Assembly: GCA_009924765.1 (NCBI GenBank)
Contig: RFQW01000098.1
Location: 1-6,459, forward strand
Reading direction: 5' to 3'
Origin: Planctomycetota bacterium
GTDB lineage: Bacteria > Planctomycetota > Phycisphaerae > Phycisphaerales > SM1A02
Length of the DNA stretch: 6,459 bases
Part shown: one piece after another, positions 5,348 through 6,459 of the stretch
Layout: every line of letters starts with the position of its first letter
Numbering within the stretch: position 1 is the first letter of the stretch
The notes under the pieces: model-generated
The model's input: the letters and a program-made list of their open reading frames with translations, nothing else
What the model was told of the DNA's origin: nothing
The model's database searches: none
Program-made: the position numbers and the translations under genes

Positions 5348-6334
5348 ATGGAACAGAACTTGCCCATCGTCGACCGCTTCGTTGGCTATCTCGCCGACGA
5401 ACGCCACTTCAGCCCCTACACCGGGCGCTGCTACGGACTGGATCTGCGCCAATTCATGGACTACATCGCCACGGAGAGCGGACTCGAGATTTCGATGCCC
5501 GCCGAAAAGGCCGCACTGGAATCCGGCAAGGGCGACGCTTCGGCGCGCAACGTGACCGGTCGCATCCTGGCCTGTGATGTGGAGTTGATCCGGGGATTCC
5601 TCAAGCGCATCAGCGAGCAGAACTATTCGGTGGCCACCATGGCGCGAAAGATCGCCACGCTTCGCTCCTTCCACAAGTGGATGGAGCGCGTTGGACTGAC
5701 CACCAGCAATCCGATGACGCTGATCCGCTCGCCCAAGCAGCCCAAGCGCCTGCCGAAGGCGATCACCGTGGATCAGATCGAGCGCCTGCTTTCGGCACCC
5801 GACGCCAACGACCTGCTGGGTGCGCGCGACCGCGCGATCCTGGAGGCGCTGTACTCCACCGGCATGCGCGTGAGCGAGGTGGTGGGCCTGAACCGCGGCG
5901 ACCTGAACGAGAGCGGTGAGTGCGTGCAGATCCGCGGCAAGGGCAAGCGCGAGCGCATGGCACCGCTGGGTGGCCACGCCATGACCGCCATCCGCAACTA
6001 CGTGAAGCTGCTCGATGCCGAGAAGGCCTCGCTGCCCTCCGGCCCCACCGCCCCGCTGTTCGTGAACAAGAACGGCACGCGCCTGAGCACGCGCTCGGTG
6101 CGCCGCAAGGTGGCCAAGTACCTGGTGCAGGTGGGCCTGGATCCGGACATCAGCCCGCACACCATCCGACACAGCTTCGCCACGCACATGCTGGACAACG
6201 GCGCCGACCTGCGCAGCGTGCAGGAACTACTGGGCCACCAGAGCCTGAGCAGCACGCAGGTGTACACGCACCTGACGTCGGGCCGCATGCGTGAGGCCTA
6301 CGACAAGGCTCACCCGCGCGCCGAAGCGGGCTGA
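5348..6334 (+). CDS. xerC: Tyrosine recombinase XerC/XerD-type
   Basis: A site-specific recombinase expected to act in a Xer pair at the chromosomal dif site, resolving chromosome dimers before cell division. The 328-aa product has an N-terminal SAM-like core-binding domain (about 5-118) and a C-terminal catalytic domain (about 137-320). The catalytic set is complete: Arg174 (TGMRVSE), Lys198 (GKGKRER), His271 and Arg274 (HTIRHSFATHML), His297 (LLGHQSLSSTQ) and the nucleophile Tyr306 (VYTH). It is about 25-30 residues longer than E. coli XerC (298 aa). The excess is an insert at about 44-75 in the N-terminal domain, before the DVELIRGFL helix, which I recall seeing in planctomycete homologues. 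Start ATG follows a strong GGGAGG. Assignment to XerC rather than XerD rests on general resemblance and is not certain. No island, phage or excision genes accompany it, so a housekeeping role is favoured. The 3' end overlaps purK by 25 bases. Confidence 0.9.
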   Translation: MEQNLPIVDRFVGYLADERHFSPYTGRCYGLDLRQFMDYIATESGLEISMPAEKAALESGKGDASARNVTGRILACDVELIRGFLKRISEQNYSVATMARKIATLRSFHKWMERVGLTTSNPMTLIRSPKQPKRLPKAITVDQIERLLSAPDANDLLGARDRAILEALYSTGMRVSEVVGLNRGDLNESGECVQIRGKGKRERMAPLGGHAMTAIRNYVKLLDAEKASLPSGPTAPLFVNKNGTRLSTRSVRRKVAKYLVQVGLDPDISPHTIRHSFATHMLDNGADLRSVQELLGHQSLSSTQVYTHLTSGRMREAYDKAHPRAEAG

Positions 6335-6459
6335 GCGTGCAGGGCGGCGAATGCCGCATCCGCATCGGACATCGCAAGCGACTCCTGCTGGGCCACCGAC
6401 GTGAGGTGGCCCAGCTTTCGTCTGGCCCGCGGCTGCTTGCCATACAGGTGCAGATGCAC
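6310..6459 (-). CDS. purK: PurK, N5-carboxyaminoimidazole ribonucleotide synthetase, C-terminal end, partial
   Basis: The minus strand is open from the window edge to TGA (6312-6310), giving the last 49 residues of a protein. Residues 3-20 read LHLYGK-QPRARRKLGHLT, which matches the C-terminal signature of PurK (E. coli ends with HLYGK...RPGRKVGHL). PurK is the ATP-grasp enzyme that carboxylates aminoimidazole ribonucleotide with bicarbonate and ATP in purine synthesis. This piece is the final beta-rich subdomain; the ATP-binding and catalytic residues lie beyond the edge. The related ATP-grasp PurT lacks this HLYGK...GRKLGH arrangement, so PurK is preferred. After the signature comes an Ala/Ser/Asp-rich tail of about 25 residues. 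The gene converges on xerC and overlaps its 3' end by 25 bases. Nothing here shows whether purE lies upstream. Confidence 0.85.
   Translation of the reverse strand: MHLHLYGKQPRARRKLGHLTSVAQQESLAMSDADAAFAALHAQPASARG
6387..6418 (+). terminator. Candidate intrinsic terminator of xerC, embedded in purK
   Basis: GCTGGGCCACC (6387-6397) and GGTGGCCCAGC (6405-6415) form a perfect 11-bp GC-rich stem with a 7-base loop, followed on the plus strand by TTTCGTCT. It lies 52 bases after the xerC stop. The T-run is short, so termination may be partial. No T-run follows on the minus strand, as expected since purK must be transcribed through it. The stem encodes KLGHLTSVAQ of PurK. Confidence 0.6.

Noticed and set aside
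5228..6187. A minus-strand 319-codon open frame opposite xerC
   Set aside because: It is Ala, His, Gln and Arg rich and has no domain. XerC on the plus strand has complete catalytic residues and a strong ribosome site.
4994..6334. xerC plus tRNA as an integrated element with tRNA attachment site
   Set aside because: The recombinase lies on the 5' side of the tRNA, not at its 3' end. I saw no duplicate of the tRNA 3' end, and no phage, excisionase or cargo genes are present. The protein is of the chromosomal Xer type.

Overview
The window is GC-rich (roughly 65% by eye) and compact. The inorganic pyrophosphatase closely resembles the chlamydial type as I remember it, the XerC carries an extra segment in its N-terminal domain, and an S41/tricorn-type peptidase is present. 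Together these suggest a member of the PVC group, most likely Planctomycetota (possibly Phycisphaerae). This is an inference from protein style; there is no rRNA or other marker to settle it.

Layout, left to right: (1) the 3' end of a plus-strand S41/tricorn-like peptidase gene, cut by the window edge (2-217). (2) A minus-strand set of three genes, read right to left: a 1082-aa SNF2-family helicase/translocase (4948-1700), a 298-aa SWIM zinc-finger protein (1703-807) and a family I inorganic pyrophosphatase, ppa (810-196). Each junction is a 4-base GTGA overlap, so the three are almost certainly one translationally coupled operon. (3) A minus-strand tRNA-Lys(UUU) (5066-4994), 45 bases upstream of the helicase start. 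(4) The only real intergenic region (5067-5347). It is markedly AT-richer between 5101 and 5220, holds an imperfect direct repeat and two hairpins, and serves the divergent tRNA and xerC units. (5) A plus-strand Xer-type tyrosine recombinase with a full catalytic set (5348-6334). (6) The 3' end of purK on the minus strand (6459-6310). It has no start codon early enough to form a long ORF and is easily missed, but its C-terminal signature is clear.

Both convergent junctions overlap at their 3' ends: peptidase/ppa by 22 bases and xerC/purK by 25 bases. A perfect 11-bp hairpin that could terminate xerC lies inside the purK coding sequence.

The SNF2 and SWIM genes are a known bacterial pair of poorly understood function (Bacillus subtilis ywqA/ywqB are the examples I recall). 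Their tight coupling to ppa is the most notable arrangement here. Nothing points to a defence island, prophage, insertion sequence or CRISPR. The Xer protein looks like a chromosomal recombinase rather than an island integrase. I see no clearly new system, but several arrangements merit comparative checking.
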